A stretch of 64,000 nucleotides of DNA from Intrasporangiaceae bacterium URHB0013 (GCA_000620545.1 JIBA01000003.1:62001-126000), one strand, 5' to 3'. Counted from the first letter of the stretch, positions 1 to 8,994 are shown. Made by a program: numbers and translations. Notes: a model not told the origin generated them from the sequence alone.

Positions 1-1151
1 GATTCGGCGAGGGGTTCGGTTACCAGCACGATCTGTCCCCGAGTGGCCGCAGCGATGCCGGCGGCCTGCGCGTCGGCGGCTCGGAAGGTCGGGGTCCGCA
101 TTGCAAGAAGCGCGGCAACCCCGAGGAGGCACACCCCGGACACCAACAACGGCGGGACTCGAGAGGGCTGCGGCTTGGGCTCCACGACCGTGCCTTCCGG
201 ACGGCCAACAGCCACGGCGGCTGGCACTAGGAGGAAGAGCAGCAGCCAGATGCCGTGCCGCGCCGCAGATAGCGTTGCAAGGACGAGACCCAGCCCGGCG
301 GCATACTCCCACAGCGGTATTCGGCGACGCAGTGCACAGGCGGCAAGCGCTGCAGCGGCGATGAGCAACAGCAGGTCGAAGGGATTGGTCACGCTCACTC
401 GGCTCCACATGCCGGAGTCGTCGCTCGTGGCAGCACCGCCGAAGACGCCGACGTAGTAGCGGGGAGCGTTGAGGAGGCCGGGGTTGAGACACGTCGCGAC
501 CAAGGAGGCGACTCCGACGGCCACCGCAGTCGAGGGTGAGACGCGAAGTAGTGAGAAGAGCAGATAGCACCCGAGCACTGCCACGCCGGCCAGGACGGCT
601 CCGTGGAGGTTGCTCCAGATCGCGATGAGGGGTATGGCCCACCAGATGGCCTTCGAGGGACGCTCGTGTTGACGGCGGATGAGGATCAGCAGGAGGGCGT
701 AGGGCACGAGGGAGAGCAGCTGCGCGCGCGCGATGAACAGCGGGGCGACCGCACCGAGGCACACCGCGACGACTGCTGCAGCTGTCGCCACGGGCTTGGC
801 GCGTCTCCTTGTCGCCTCGGCCGCCAGGAGGGCCAAGGTGGCCATCACCGCGACGATCTGCGCGACGACGATCCCAAGGCTGCCGACTGAGTGCATCAGT
901 GAGAAGACCAGCTGTCCGAGAACGGTGGTGTTGACCCAGTCGGTGGATGGCGCTGAGGCGAAAGGGATTCCGCTCGGAATCGCCTTTGCCTGTCGAATGT
1001 GGCCGCCCATTGCGGGGAGCCATAGGGCATCCGACCCGACGATGGTCAGGGTGGTCGCGGCCAGGGCCACGAGACCCAGGGCGACTGACACAGCAAGGGG
1101 TGTGGCCGGCGTCGACCCCGCGGGCGACGGCGCGCGGTCCGCTCGTGACAA
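1..1151 (-). CDS. Polytopic GT-C-like membrane protein, C-terminus outside window
   Basis: About 383 codons are readable before the frame leaves the window, so the C-terminus is missing. The product is very hydrophobic, with roughly nine likely membrane spans and short charged loops. Near the N-terminus a DALWLPAMGGHI segment is followed by GIPFASAPSTDW. This is the same arrangement as the DPDGFWHVVAGEHL segment followed by DDPFG in the protein at 9921-11351, so the two look like distant paralogues. That layout (Asp, then His in the first periplasmic loop) recalls GT-C glycosyltransferases, but no catalytic activity is proved. I chose a TTG start at 1151 because AGGAAAG lies four bases upstream. 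An in-frame GTG at 1181 is the alternative. It diverges from the pilus operon. Confidence 0.75.
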   Translation of the reverse strand, partial: MSRADRAPSPAGSTPATPLAVSVALGLVALAATTLTIVGSDALWLPAMGGHIRQAKAIPSGIPFASAPSTDWVNTTVLGQLVFSLMHSVGSLGIVVAQIVAVMATLALLAAEATRRRAKPVATAAAVVAVCLGAVAPLFIARAQLLSLVPYALLLILIRRQHERPSKAIWWAIPLIAIWSNLHGAVLAGVAVLGCYLLFSLLRVSPSTAVAVGVASLVATCLNPGLLNAPRYYVGVFGGAATSDDSGMWSRVSVTNPFDLLLLIAAAALAACALRRRIPLWEYAAGLGLVLATLSAARHGIWLLLFLLVPAAVAVGRPEGTVVEPKPQPSRVPPLLVSGVCLLGVAALLAMRTPTFRAADAQAAGIAAATRGQIVLVTEPLAE

Positions 1152-1200
1152 GGCTCTTTCCTGACCTCTCGGTGTGCTCACGTCCCGCGCTCTCGACCCT

Positions 1201-1221
1201 CGGCCAAGACGGTCTTGGCCG
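1201..1221. promoter_or_regulatory. 10-bp palindrome between divergent genes
   Basis: CGGCCAAGAC and GTCTTGGCCG form perfect 10-bp arms around a single central G. The site lies in the 230-bp gap between the leftward membrane-protein gene and the pilin operon. A palindrome of this kind in a divergent promoter region is a good operator candidate. No regulator for it is identifiable, and it could also fold as a hairpin in the leader of the leftward transcript. Confidence 0.45.
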
Positions 1222-1379
1222 CTCCCAACGCTCTCATCCGGGCGTGTCTGAAAGGCGCACTTTGGGAACGTGTTGTGAACTTCAAGCATTTTGAGGACAC
1301 GGGGTGACGCGCCACCTAATCTTCCCTCAGCGGGGGGCACGTTCGGGTGGCCCTGCATCACTGGGAGGAACGCTTCACC

Positions 1380-1562
1380 ATGACCAAGATTGCTGCCAAG
1401 GTTCAGACCAAGGTTCAGACGATGCTCGACCGTGAGCGCGGCGCGACCGCCGTCGAGTACGGCCTGATGGTCGCCCTGATCGCTGTTGTGATCATCGCCG
1501 CCGTCACGCTGCTCGGCAACAAGCTCTCCACGACGTTCAACAACGTCGCGACGCAGGTCTGA
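1380..1562 (+). CDS. flp: Flp-type pilin, first copy
   Basis: This 60-residue prepilin has a short basic leader with the cleavage region RGATAVEYGLMVALIAV. The Glu-Tyr pair followed by a hydrophobic helix (about residues 21-48) is diagnostic of Flp/Fap pilins. The product would be the major subunit of the Tad pilus, processed by a prepilin peptidase that is not encoded here. I chose the ATG at 1380 because GGGAGGA lies 9-15 bases upstream; a longer in-frame start at 1347 would spoil the normal short leader. It is nearly identical to the next gene, which indicates a recent tandem duplication, and is followed by a strong hairpin. Confidence 0.93.
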   Translation: MTKIAAKVQTKVQTMLDRERGATAVEYGLMVALIAVVIIAAVTLLGNKLSTTFNNVATQV

Positions 1563-1574
1563 CGTTGTCCATGG

Positions 1575-1601
1575 GCGCGAGGCCGGGGGTCGGCCTCGCG
1601 C
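1575..1601 (+). terminator. Hairpin between the two pilin genes
   Basis: GCGCGAGGCCG and CGGCCTCGCGC form a perfect 11-bp stem with loop GGGGT, 13 bases after the first pilin stop. There is no T-tract, so partial termination or a 3'-end stabilising structure is likelier than complete termination. Either would let the first pilin transcript accumulate above the rest of the operon. Confidence 0.6.
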
Positions 1602-1671
1602 TCACCTATCACTCGGGGTGGCGAACGCGGGTGTTACAGCTCAAGTTCCAGTTCACTCACAGGAGGAAAAA

Positions 1672-1842
1672 GTGACCAAGTCCATTGCCAAGGTGCAGAC
1701 GCTGCTCAACCGTGAGCGCGGCGCGACCGCGGTCGAGTACGGCCTGATGGTCGCCCTGATCGCTGTCGTGATCATCGCTGCCGTCACCCTGCTCGGCAAC
1801 AACCTGTCGACGACGTTCAACAACGTCGCGTCCCAGGTCTGA
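1672..1842 (+). CDS. flp: Flp-type pilin, second copy
   Basis: This 56-residue prepilin is nearly the same as the upstream pilin across the GATAVEYGLM processing region, the hydrophobic helix and the LSTTFNNVASQV tail. Differences sit mainly in the leader, which is four residues shorter, and near the C-terminus. The GTG start at 1672 is fixed by a perfect AGGAGG five bases upstream. The longer in-frame extension to 1618 would give an untypical leader. It is probably a major or minor subunit of the same Tad pilus. Subunit ratios may be set by the hairpin before it and by its strong ribosome binding site. Confidence 0.92.
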   Translation: MTKSIAKVQTLLNRERGATAVEYGLMVALIAVVIIAAVTLLGNNLSTTFNNVASQV

Positions 1843-1911
1843 CACATAGCAATACGTCTACGTCGGGGGGCGCTGGACGGAACCGCACAACTTTGGGGAG
1901 GGCGATCTGGC

Positions 1912-2322
1912 ATGGCCAGAACTGAGCGCGGCGCATCCGCCGTGGAGTTCGCGATCGTCCTCCCTGTGCTGTTTCTCGTCATCGCCGGGATCGTCGACTT
2001 CGGCAGGTACTTCTTCACCCAGATCCAGGTGACGAACGCCGCTCGGGAGGGCGTTCGCGCGGCCGTCGTGCTGCCGAATCCGGCTCCCTCGGACATCGAC
2101 ACGATCGTCCAGCGGGCGCTCGCAGCGGCTCCTGGGCTACCGGGAGCCGGCGCCAGCGTGTTGACCAGTTGCCCGGCAGCATCACCGTCCAACGCCACAG
2201 TGCAGGTGACCGCGCCCTTCAACTGGATCGTGATGGGGCCAGCGATTCGGATGGTCGGAGGCAACTGGAACAAGCTCAGCGGTCCTGTCACGGCGAACGG
2301 AGTCATGAGATGTGGCGCATAA
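1912..2322 (+). CDS. tadE: TadE-like pseudopilin
   Basis: This 136-residue protein starts with RTERGASAVEFAIVLPVLFL, which combines the pseudopilin processing motif (Gly, then Glu five residues on) with a single N-terminal membrane helix. The segment GRYFFTQIQVTNAAREGVRAA after the helix is typical of TadE/TadF. The remaining ~80 residues should lie outside the membrane. TadE proteins are minor pseudopilins needed to assemble Flp pili. The gene lies 70 bp after the second pilin, and its last 13 bases overlap the start of the next gene, so the two are probably translationally coupled. Confidence 0.88.
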   Translation: MARTERGASAVEFAIVLPVLFLVIAGIVDFGRYFFTQIQVTNAAREGVRAAVVLPNPAPSDIDTIVQRALAAAPGLPGAGASVLTSCPAASPSNATVQVTAPFNWIVMGPAIRMVGGNWNKLSGPVTANGVMRCGA

Positions 2323-3602
2323 GGCTTGAAGTTCGCCACGCGCGTTCGACGCGAGAGCACGGCGCCGTCGCTATCGTCGTCGCGGTCTTCGCCTCCACCG
2401 TGGTCATGGCGATGTTGGCTCTGACGATCGACGTCGGCAACATCCGGTTCGAGCGTCGCCAACTGCAGAACGGCGCGGACGCGACGGCGATGGCTCTGGC
2501 GCAGGCTTGTGCATTGGATGCCTCTACCTGTGCGCCGGCGACCACCGAGCCGGCGCTGAACCAACTGGCGAGTGACAACGCCGCGGATCACAAGTCGCAG
2601 TTGGACGTGGCCCGGGGTTCAAGAGGCCAGTGTGTGCGGAACTCAACGCCGCCACTGCCATTCCCGGCGACCATGCCGACGTGCCCATCCGCGTCCGCAG
2701 ATGCGAGCGTCACAGACCTGACTCAGTGCCTGCCGCTGTCCAATGGCTACAAGACGGGAAATGGCGCGAGCTTGGCGTATGTCGAGACCTATGTCCAGAC
2801 GAAGTCGTCAGCAGTGGACAACACGATCTTGCCCAGCTCCTTCGGCAAGGCGGTGGCGAACTTCGACGGCGCGCGACAGACCGCTTGCGCACGAGCCGTT
2901 TGGGGTGGCGGCGCCCCAACGAGCCAGAACGTCATCTCCCTGACGATCTCGGAGTGTGACTGGTCGGCCCAAACAGGCTTTCCGGCTACGCCGAACTTCC
3001 CCCCAGCGCCCTCAGGCGCCCCGCCCGGCTACTCGAACACCGATGATCGGCCAGACTGGCCCACTGCTGAGCACGCCGTGTGGTCGAAGGACAACCCAAG
3101 TCCGAATTGCGACACCTCGAGCCCTGGGGGCACCGCCCCTGGTGGATTCGCGTGGCTAGCCGGGCAGGGGTGCCAGGCAACGATGCATGAGGGCTGGGTT
3201 CAAAGTGACCCGGGAGCCAATGAGGAATGCACGCGCGCCCAGCTGCTGAACTTGAGGGGCAAGGTCATTTACATCCCGGTGTTCGACTGCCGCGCCACAG
3301 CTCCGACGAACCCGATTCCCGCGACTCCCACCAACTTCTGCACGCAGTCCAGTGGCTCAAACACCTACTACCACGTATCCGGGTTTGCTGCTTTCTATCT
3401 GGCCGGGTGGTACTTCGGGAACAACGCAGACTCGAAGATGGAGAGCATCGCGCCTCCGGCGGGTAGATACCTGTGCTCGGGTGGTTCGGAAAGGTGCATC
3501 TTCGGGTGGTTCACGAGGGGACTTATCACTGACGGGGATTTCCAGTGGGGGTCGCCATCAGATCCGAACTACGGCATCACGATCGTGAAGCCGGCTGGCT
3601 GA
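2310..3602 (+). CDS. TadG-like pilus assembly protein
   Basis: This is a 430-residue protein. Residues ~18-62 (HGAVAIVVAVFAS..., then LTIDVGNIRFERRQLQNGAD) match the putative Flp pilus-assembly TadG-like N-terminal domain: one membrane helix followed by a conserved Asp/Gln/Ala segment. The rest is a long exported region rich in Thr, Ser, Pro, Asn and Cys with no recognisable domain; its many Cys residues could form disulfides. I chose ATG 2310, which overlaps the tadE stop, over a frame open back to 2169. TadG proteins anchor or guide the pilus across the envelope. The C-terminal region is unlike proteobacterial TadG, which also carries a vWA domain; in this locus the vWA domain is on the TadB protein instead. 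Confidence 0.8.
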   Translation: MWRIRLEVRHARSTREHGAVAIVVAVFASTVVMAMLALTIDVGNIRFERRQLQNGADATAMALAQACALDASTCAPATTEPALNQLASDNAADHKSQLDVARGSRGQCVRNSTPPLPFPATMPTCPSASADASVTDLTQCLPLSNGYKTGNGASLAYVETYVQTKSSAVDNTILPSSFGKAVANFDGARQTACARAVWGGGAPTSQNVISLTISECDWSAQTGFPATPNFPPAPSGAPPGYSNTDDRPDWPTAEHAVWSKDNPSPNCDTSSPGGTAPGGFAWLAGQGCQATMHEGWVQSDPGANEECTRAQLLNLRGKVIYIPVFDCRATAPTNPIPATPTNFCTQSSGSNTYYHVSGFAAFYLAGWYFGNNADSKMESIAPPAGRYLCSGGSERCIFGWFTRGLITDGDFQWGSPSDPNYGITIVKPAG

Positions 3603-3644
3603 AGGCCGCATCAACATGAAAATCGTCTTTTGGGGGATATACGC

Positions 3645-4445
3645 ATGAACCGTCGAGTAATCGCCATCGTCGTGGCGCTCGCCTTGGCCGTCCTGGGCGG
3701 CGCGCTGGTCATCACGTACGCGCGTAACGCCGACGCCCGCGCGATCGCCGGCGAGTCACCTTCTCCGGTGTGGGTGGCCCAGGGGCCGATCCGGTCCGGC
3801 ACGAGCCTCAAGGATGCGCAGCGCACCGGGCTCATCGCCCAGAGTGCGGTGGCCGCCAAGGCCGTGCCAGTCGGCGCGCTGCAGGAGGTCAACGCGGACA
3901 ACAACGCTCTGCTGGCTCTGACTGACATCGCCCCGGGGGAGTTCCTGCTCGCCGCACGCTTCGGCACGACTCTGCCGGGCGTCAAGGCCATCGACATTCC
4001 GAGTGGAATGCTCGCCGTGTCCTTCAACCTCTCAGATGCTGCCCGTGTCGGGAAGTTCGTCACGCCGGGATCACACATCGCTCTCTTTCAGAGCTACACG
4101 ATCAAGAGCGCGACAGACAACCCCGACGCGAAGGCGACCACCAACGACAGCGGGGTGCAGGCAACCAGCCTGCTGGTGCCAGACGTGCTCGTGATCGCGA
4201 TGGGCGACGCCCCGCTCTCCGGCCAAGCGGCTCAACCACCAGTCGAGGGCCAGCCTGTGACCGCCGCCGGAGCCAGCGGCGGCTACCTGGTCACGATAGC
4301 TGTCAAGCCCTCCGACGTAACGTTGCTCATTCACGCCATCAAATACCGTGAGCTCTATGCAGCCCTCCGGGGTTCTGACGTCAAGCTCAATCCAACTATC
4401 GAGGTAACGGACCTTCAGCTCCGAGACGCGGTGACCACGCCATGA
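3645..4445 (+). CDS. cpaB: CpaB/RcpC-type pilus assembly protein
   Basis: This 266-residue protein has one N-terminal membrane helix (about residues 5-23) followed by a SAF-like/RcpC region. The sequence around IRSGTSLKDAQRTGLIA and the later DIPSGMLAVSFNLSDAARVG and PGSHIALF segments is characteristic of CpaB. A low-complexity insert (~150-200) precedes a C-terminal strand region. CpaB proteins act at the outer face of the membrane in Tad pilus biogenesis. The start is ATG 3645 with GGGGGA upstream; a TTG at 3630 is less likely. The gene ends inside the next start (ATGA), so CpaB and CpaE are probably coupled. Confidence 0.87.
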   Translation: MNRRVIAIVVALALAVLGGALVITYARNADARAIAGESPSPVWVAQGPIRSGTSLKDAQRTGLIAQSAVAAKAVPVGALQEVNADNNALLALTDIAPGEFLLAARFGTTLPGVKAIDIPSGMLAVSFNLSDAARVGKFVTPGSHIALFQSYTIKSATDNPDAKATTNDSGVQATSLLVPDVLVIAMGDAPLSGQAAQPPVEGQPVTAAGASGGYLVTIAVKPSDVTLLIHAIKYRELYAALRGSDVKLNPTIEVTDLQLRDAVTTP

Positions 4446-5614
4446 CAATCCTGTGGGACTTCGACCCGGCCGCGGCCGACACCTACCGTTTCGCCCTCGG
4501 CGGCGACGCGCTCCACCTCAACTCGGCGCCGCGCGTCAGCCGCGCTCTGGAGGAGGACCGCAACCACGCGCTCGTCGTCATCGGGCCTGACATCGACCTC
4601 GACTCTGCGTGCGACCTAGCCGAGCGCGAGCGTATCGATCGCCCCGAGCTCGGTGTCATCCTGCTCCGTCACCGCCTCGACGTGACTGCCCTCGCGCAGG
4701 CCCTGCGCAGCGGCGTCCGCGAGGTCGTCCAGGCGGATGACCAGACCGCGCTCGCCGACGCGGTGCGCCGCTCGGTGGCCTTGACCCAACAGCTGACCGG
4801 TCACGGCACGCAGGTCGGCGCCAGGGACGGCAAGATCATCACCGTCTTCAGCGCCAAGGGCGGCGTCGGCAAGACCACGATGTCGACCAACCTGGCGGTC
4901 TACCTCGCCTCGGTCGGGGCCAAGACACTGCTCGTCGACCTCGACCTCATGTTCGGCGACGTCGCCATCAGCCTGCAGCTGCAGCCGCACAGCTCGGTCC
5001 GTGACGTCGTCGCCATGGGGGGGCATCTCGACGACCAAGGCGTGCACTCGGTGGTCACCCGGCATGAGGAGAGCGGGCTTGACGTCATTGCGGCGCCGAC
5101 CGACCCAGCCGACGCGGACCGCGTCCCGTCGCACGTCATCATCGAGCTGCTACGCGTGGCGCGTGGGCAGTACGACTACGTCATCGTCGACACGCCGCCG
5201 TCGTTCACCGAGCACGTGCTCGCGGCCTTCGACGTCAGCGACCTCACCATCCTCATCGCGACCCTCGACATCCCGGCCGTCAAGAACCTCCGCATCGCCA
5301 TCAACACCCTCGACACGCTCGGGGCGTCGAGGGAGGCCCGGACCATCGTGCTCAACCGCGCCGACGCCAAGGTCGGGCTCAAGCCCGACGACGTGGAAGC
5401 CGCGCTGAAGGCGCCGATCTCGGCGAACGTCCCGAACAGCCTCACGGTGCCGGCCTCGGTCAACCGCGGCGTCGCGCTGGTGCTGGACGACCCACGCAAC
5501 CCGGTGTCGCTCGCCATCCGCGACCTCGCCGACCAGGAGATTCGTCGCCGCTTCGGCGAGGACCTGCAGAACGGCGCCAAGCGGAGCTTCTCTCTGTTCG
5601 GAGCAAAGAAATGA
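4442..5614 (+). CDS. cpaE: CpaE/TadZ-type ATPase
   Basis: This 390-residue protein has an N-terminal receiver-like domain (~1-115) and a MinD/ParA-type ATPase domain. The deviant Walker A motif SAKGGVGKTT places its catalytic lysine at residue 144. A LLVDLDLMFGDVAISL segment follows, and YVIVDTPPSF is the Walker B region. TadZ/CpaE proteins place the Tad machine at a cell site and recruit the TadA ATPase. The motif set is intact, unlike that of the homologue at 28453. It overlaps its neighbours on both sides by ATGA, which argues for strict stoichiometry in the operon. Confidence 0.92.
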   Translation: MTILWDFDPAAADTYRFALGGDALHLNSAPRVSRALEEDRNHALVVIGPDIDLDSACDLAERERIDRPELGVILLRHRLDVTALAQALRSGVREVVQADDQTALADAVRRSVALTQQLTGHGTQVGARDGKIITVFSAKGGVGKTTMSTNLAVYLASVGAKTLLVDLDLMFGDVAISLQLQPHSSVRDVVAMGGHLDDQGVHSVVTRHEESGLDVIAAPTDPADADRVPSHVIIELLRVARGQYDYVIVDTPPSFTEHVLAAFDVSDLTILIATLDIPAVKNLRIAINTLDTLGASREARTIVLNRADAKVGLKPDDVEAALKAPISANVPNSLTVPASVNRGVALVLDDPRNPVSLAIRDLADQEIRRRFGEDLQNGAKRSFSLFGAKK

Positions 5615-7008
5615 GCAACCTCGCCGAGCGCCTGGAGCGTGCCCGCCAGTCCAGCCAGGTCAACGAGCCCGCGCCGACCAATGGCGGCCAGGTCCGCATC
5701 ACGAACGGCGCGGTGCCCGTGCGTCGGCGCGGCGTTGACCCCTTTGCCAGCGTCAAGGACCGTGTCCACCAGGCGCTCGTCGCCTCGCTCGGGCCGCGCC
5801 TCTATGACCCGAACCTCAGCGAGGGTGAGCTGGCCTCGCAGGTGCGCACGACGCTTCAGGAGGTCATCGACTCCGAGCAGACGCCCCTGTCGCACGCCGA
5901 CCGCACCCGTATCGCGCAGGACGTCTCCGACGACATCCTCGGCCACGGCCCTCTCGAGCCCTTCCTGCGTGACGCAGAGGTCTCCGAAATCATGGTCAAC
6001 GGCGCCGAGGACATCTTCATCGAGCGCGCCGGCAAGCTCTACCCCGTGGATGCGCGTTTCTCCGACGAGGCGCACCTGCGCCGCACCATCGACAAGATCG
6101 TCGGTCGCGTCGGTCGTCGTGTCGACGAGTCGAGCCCGATGGTCGATGCCCGCCTCCCAGACGGATCACGCGTCAACGCCGTCGTGCCGCCGATCGCCCT
6201 CGACGGGTCGATGCTGACGATCCGTAAGTTCTCTGCGGACCCGTTCACGGCGACGGACCTCATCTCGTTCGGGACGTTCACGCCGAACGTCCGTGACTTC
6301 CTCGACGCCTGCGTCAAGGGTCGGCGCAACATCATCATCAGCGGCGGCACCGGCTCGGGCAAGACGACGACGCTCAACGTCATCAGCTCCTTCCTGCCGC
6401 ACGACGAGCGCATCGTCACCATCGAGGACGCGGCCGAGCTCCAGCTGCAGCAGCAGCACGTGCTGCGCCTCGAAGCCCGTCCGGCCAACATCGAGGGCCG
6501 CGGCCTCGTCTCAATCCGCGAGCTCGTGAAGAACACGCTGCGTATGCGTCCCGACCGCATCATCGTCGGTGAGATCCGTGACGGGGCAGCGCTCGACATG
6601 CTCCAGGCCATGAACACCGGTCACGACGGGTCGATCACGACGGTCCACGCCAACACCCCTCGAGACAGCCTCTCTCGTCTCGAGACCATGGTCCTGATGG
6701 CCGGTGTCGACCTTCCCGTGCGCGCCATCCGTGAGCAGGTGGCCGGCGCGGTCGACCTCATCGTCCAGCAGTCCCGTCTGAAGGACGGGTCGCGTCGTAT
6801 CGTCGCGATCTCCGAGGTCGTCGGCATGGAGTCGGACGTCATCACGCTCCAGGACATCTTCACCTTCAACTACGGCGCCGGGCGCGACGAGAACGGCCGC
6901 TTCCTCGGAACCCTCGTCCCCACCGGGATCCGGCCGAAGTTCACCTCGGACCTCGCTGACGTGGGTGTCGAGCTGCCCGTCACCTTGTTTGCTCGGTCGG
7001 CCCCGTGA
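5611..7008 (+). CDS. cpaF: CpaF/TadA secretion ATPase
   Basis: This 465-residue hexameric traffic ATPase powers Tad pilus assembly at the inner face of the membrane. The N-terminal domain is followed by the P-loop GGTGSGKTTT (Lys 251), an Asp box (IVTIEDAAELQL), the Walker B-like RIIVGEIRDG (~317-326) and the His box TGHDGSITTVHANTP. All signature residues are present and the length is normal for TadA. The start overlaps the cpaE stop by ATGA, and its own stop overlaps the next GTG. A second TadA homologue, 398 residues, lies at 29238-30434. Confidence 0.95.
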   Translation: MSNLAERLERARQSSQVNEPAPTNGGQVRITNGAVPVRRRGVDPFASVKDRVHQALVASLGPRLYDPNLSEGELASQVRTTLQEVIDSEQTPLSHADRTRIAQDVSDDILGHGPLEPFLRDAEVSEIMVNGAEDIFIERAGKLYPVDARFSDEAHLRRTIDKIVGRVGRRVDESSPMVDARLPDGSRVNAVVPPIALDGSMLTIRKFSADPFTATDLISFGTFTPNVRDFLDACVKGRRNIIISGGTGSGKTTTLNVISSFLPHDERIVTIEDAAELQLQQQHVLRLEARPANIEGRGLVSIRELVKNTLRMRPDRIIVGEIRDGAALDMLQAMNTGHDGSITTVHANTPRDSLSRLETMVLMAGVDLPVRAIREQVAGAVDLIVQQSRLKDGSRRIVAISEVVGMESDVITLQDIFTFNYGAGRDENGRFLGTLVPTGIRPKFTSDLADVGVELPVTLFARSAP

Positions 7009-8993
7009 GCCGCAGTCGCCGCCTCGTCACCGCAGTGGCCACAGTCGTGGTCGGTCTCGTGGTCCTTCCGGCAACCGCCGCGCAGGCGGCGGACGTGACG
7101 GTGGGCCTGAGCGACATCAAGGCGGCCACGGCCGCCTCGTCCTCGACCCTGAGCGGCGTGATCACCTTGCGGAGCACGGTCGACGTCCAGGTCGATCCGG
7201 CGTCGCTCAAGGTGAAGGTCGACGGGCAGGACTTCCCGGCCACGGTCAAGCAGGCTCCGAAGCTCGACCGCAAGGCGATGCTCGTCATAGACACGAGCGG
7301 CTCGATGGGCGCGCAGGGCATGTCGACGGTCCGCAAGGCGTCCGCCACCTACCTCAAGACCGTGCCCGCGGACGTCAAGGTCGGCGTCGCATCCTTCGCC
7401 AACACCGCCGGCGTGGACCTGGCACCCTCCGTCGACCGGGCGGCAGCGCAGCGGGTCATCAACGGCCTCGACTCGCGCGGTGACACCAGCCTGTATGCCG
7501 CCATGGAGAGCGCCGCCGGCGTGCTCAGTGGTGCGGGCGACCGCAGCATCGTGCTGCTCAGTGACGGAGCAGACACCGTCGCCAACGACAAGGCGCGAGC
7601 CCTTCAGGATGCCGTCGCGAAGATCAAGGCCGGCGGCATCCGCGTCGACGTCGTGCGCTTCAAGACCAACGACCCGGACGCGACGAACGCCCTGCAGTCG
7701 TTCGCCGCGGCGAACGGCGGTGCCGTCGTGGCTGCCGACAACACGGCGGGTGTCTCCGCTGCCTTCCAGGACTCCGCGCAGGCGCTCAACCGTCAGGTCC
7801 AGTTCTCGGCCGCGATCCCCAGGGCACTGTCCGGAAACCGCCCCTACGAGGTCTCGGGCCTCGCCGGCGCCACCCCCTTCAGCTTCAAGCGGCAGGTCGC
7901 CTTCGGCGCACCGGTTGCCCCCCAGCCGTCGCCGTCGTCGCCGTCCTCAGCGCCCGCGACGGCTGGGCCGCCCCAGGCCGCTGGTGTCGTCGGTCTCGAC
8001 CCCACGGTCATCGACCGAACCCCCTACATCGCCGGTGGACTGCTGGCCTTGGCGCTCTTCGTGGTCCTCTCGACCTCGCTGATGCCGACCCTCGAGACCA
8101 AGCGCGAGCGGCGCGTCGCCTCGATCGACTCCTACGTCGTCGGTGACGCAGTCACCCTCTCGCGTCAGGAGATGAAGGCTGCGCAGAGCACCATCACGGC
8201 GCAGCTGCTCGACATGGGCGACCGCGTCATGAAGGACCGCAAGTCGACGAGCAAGACGATGGCCCTCATCGAGCGTGCCGACCTGCCTTTCCGGGCCGGG
8301 GAGTGGCTCGTCCTCCGGGTCGTGGCCGTCATCGTCGGGGCCGCCGTCGGACTCGTCCTCGCCGGGGAGACCAAGCTCCTGGGCCTCCTTGTCGGTGCCG
8401 TCCTCGGGCTCCTCGTAATGCCCGTGGTCCTGCGGACCGCCGCGGCACGTCGAGCGAAGAAGTTCGAGGCGCAGCTGCCGCAGATCCTGCTGCTCGTGTC
8501 GACGAGCCTGAGGAGCGGGTTCGGCCTGCCTCAGGCGCTGGAGGCCGTTGCACGTGATGCCGCCGACCCCGCCGGCAAGGAGTTCAGCAGGGCTCTCGCC
8601 GAGACCCGCATCGGCACGGACATAAGCGAGGCGCTCGAGCGCGTCGGGCACCGCATGGAGAGCAACTCCATGCACTGGACCGTGATGGCGATCCGCATCC
8701 AGCGAGAGGTCGGCGGCAACCTCGCCGAGACCCTTCGCACCACGGCAGGGACGTTGCGTGAGCGCGAGGCCCTGCACCGGCAGGTGGCCACGCTGTCGGC
8801 CGAGGGTCGGCTCTCGGCGTACATCCTCATCGCGCTGCCGATCTTCCTGTTCTTCTACATGATGCGCGTCAACTACGAGTACGTCGCCCTGCTCTGGACC
8901 ACGACGCCAGGCCTCTTCATGAGCGTCGGCGGGTTGGTCATGCTCGGCATCGGCATCGTGTGGATGCGCAAAGTCGTCACGATCGAGGTGTGA
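7005..8993 (+). CDS. vWA domain fused to TadB platform protein
   Basis: This 662-residue protein has two parts. Residues 1-31 are a signal peptide ending near AQA. Residues ~90-270 form a von Willebrand A domain with an intact metal site (DTSGSMG from residue 96, then a conserved Thr and LLSDGADT). A Pro/Ser linker leads to a membrane helix at ~340-360. Residues ~415-655 then form a TadB/GspF platform with paired helices and the T2SSF core LPQILLLVSTSLRSGFGLPQ. TadB proteins are the inner-membrane platform on which TadA acts. The extracytoplasmic vWA half could bind pilin, TadG or a surface ligand through Mg2+. It starts at a GTG overlapping the cpaF stop and ends one base before tadC. Confidence 0.9.
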   Translation: MSRSRRLVTAVATVVVGLVVLPATAAQAADVTVGLSDIKAATAASSSTLSGVITLRSTVDVQVDPASLKVKVDGQDFPATVKQAPKLDRKAMLVIDTSGSMGAQGMSTVRKASATYLKTVPADVKVGVASFANTAGVDLAPSVDRAAAQRVINGLDSRGDTSLYAAMESAAGVLSGAGDRSIVLLSDGADTVANDKARALQDAVAKIKAGGIRVDVVRFKTNDPDATNALQSFAAANGGAVVAADNTAGVSAAFQDSAQALNRQVQFSAAIPRALSGNRPYEVSGLAGATPFSFKRQVAFGAPVAPQPSPSSPSSAPATAGPPQAAGVVGLDPTVIDRTPYIAGGLLALALFVVLSTSLMPTLETKRERRVASIDSYVVGDAVTLSRQEMKAAQSTITAQLLDMGDRVMKDRKSTSKTMALIERADLPFRAGEWLVLRVVAVIVGAAVGLVLAGETKLLGLLVGAVLGLLVMPVVLRTAAARRAKKFEAQLPQILLLVSTSLRSGFGLPQALEAVARDAADPAGKEFSRALAETRIGTDISEALERVGHRMESNSMHWTVMAIRIQREVGGNLAETLRTTAGTLREREALHRQVATLSAEGRLSAYILIALPIFLFFYMMRVNYEYVALLWTTTPGLFMSVGGLVMLGIGIVWMRKVVTIEV

Positions 8994-8994
8994 C

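Noticed and set aside
1653-2591. 312-residue frame opposite the second pilin and tadE
   Set aside because: The plus-strand genes have pilin signatures and ribosome binding sites. The antisense product is Arg/Thr-rich with no domain.
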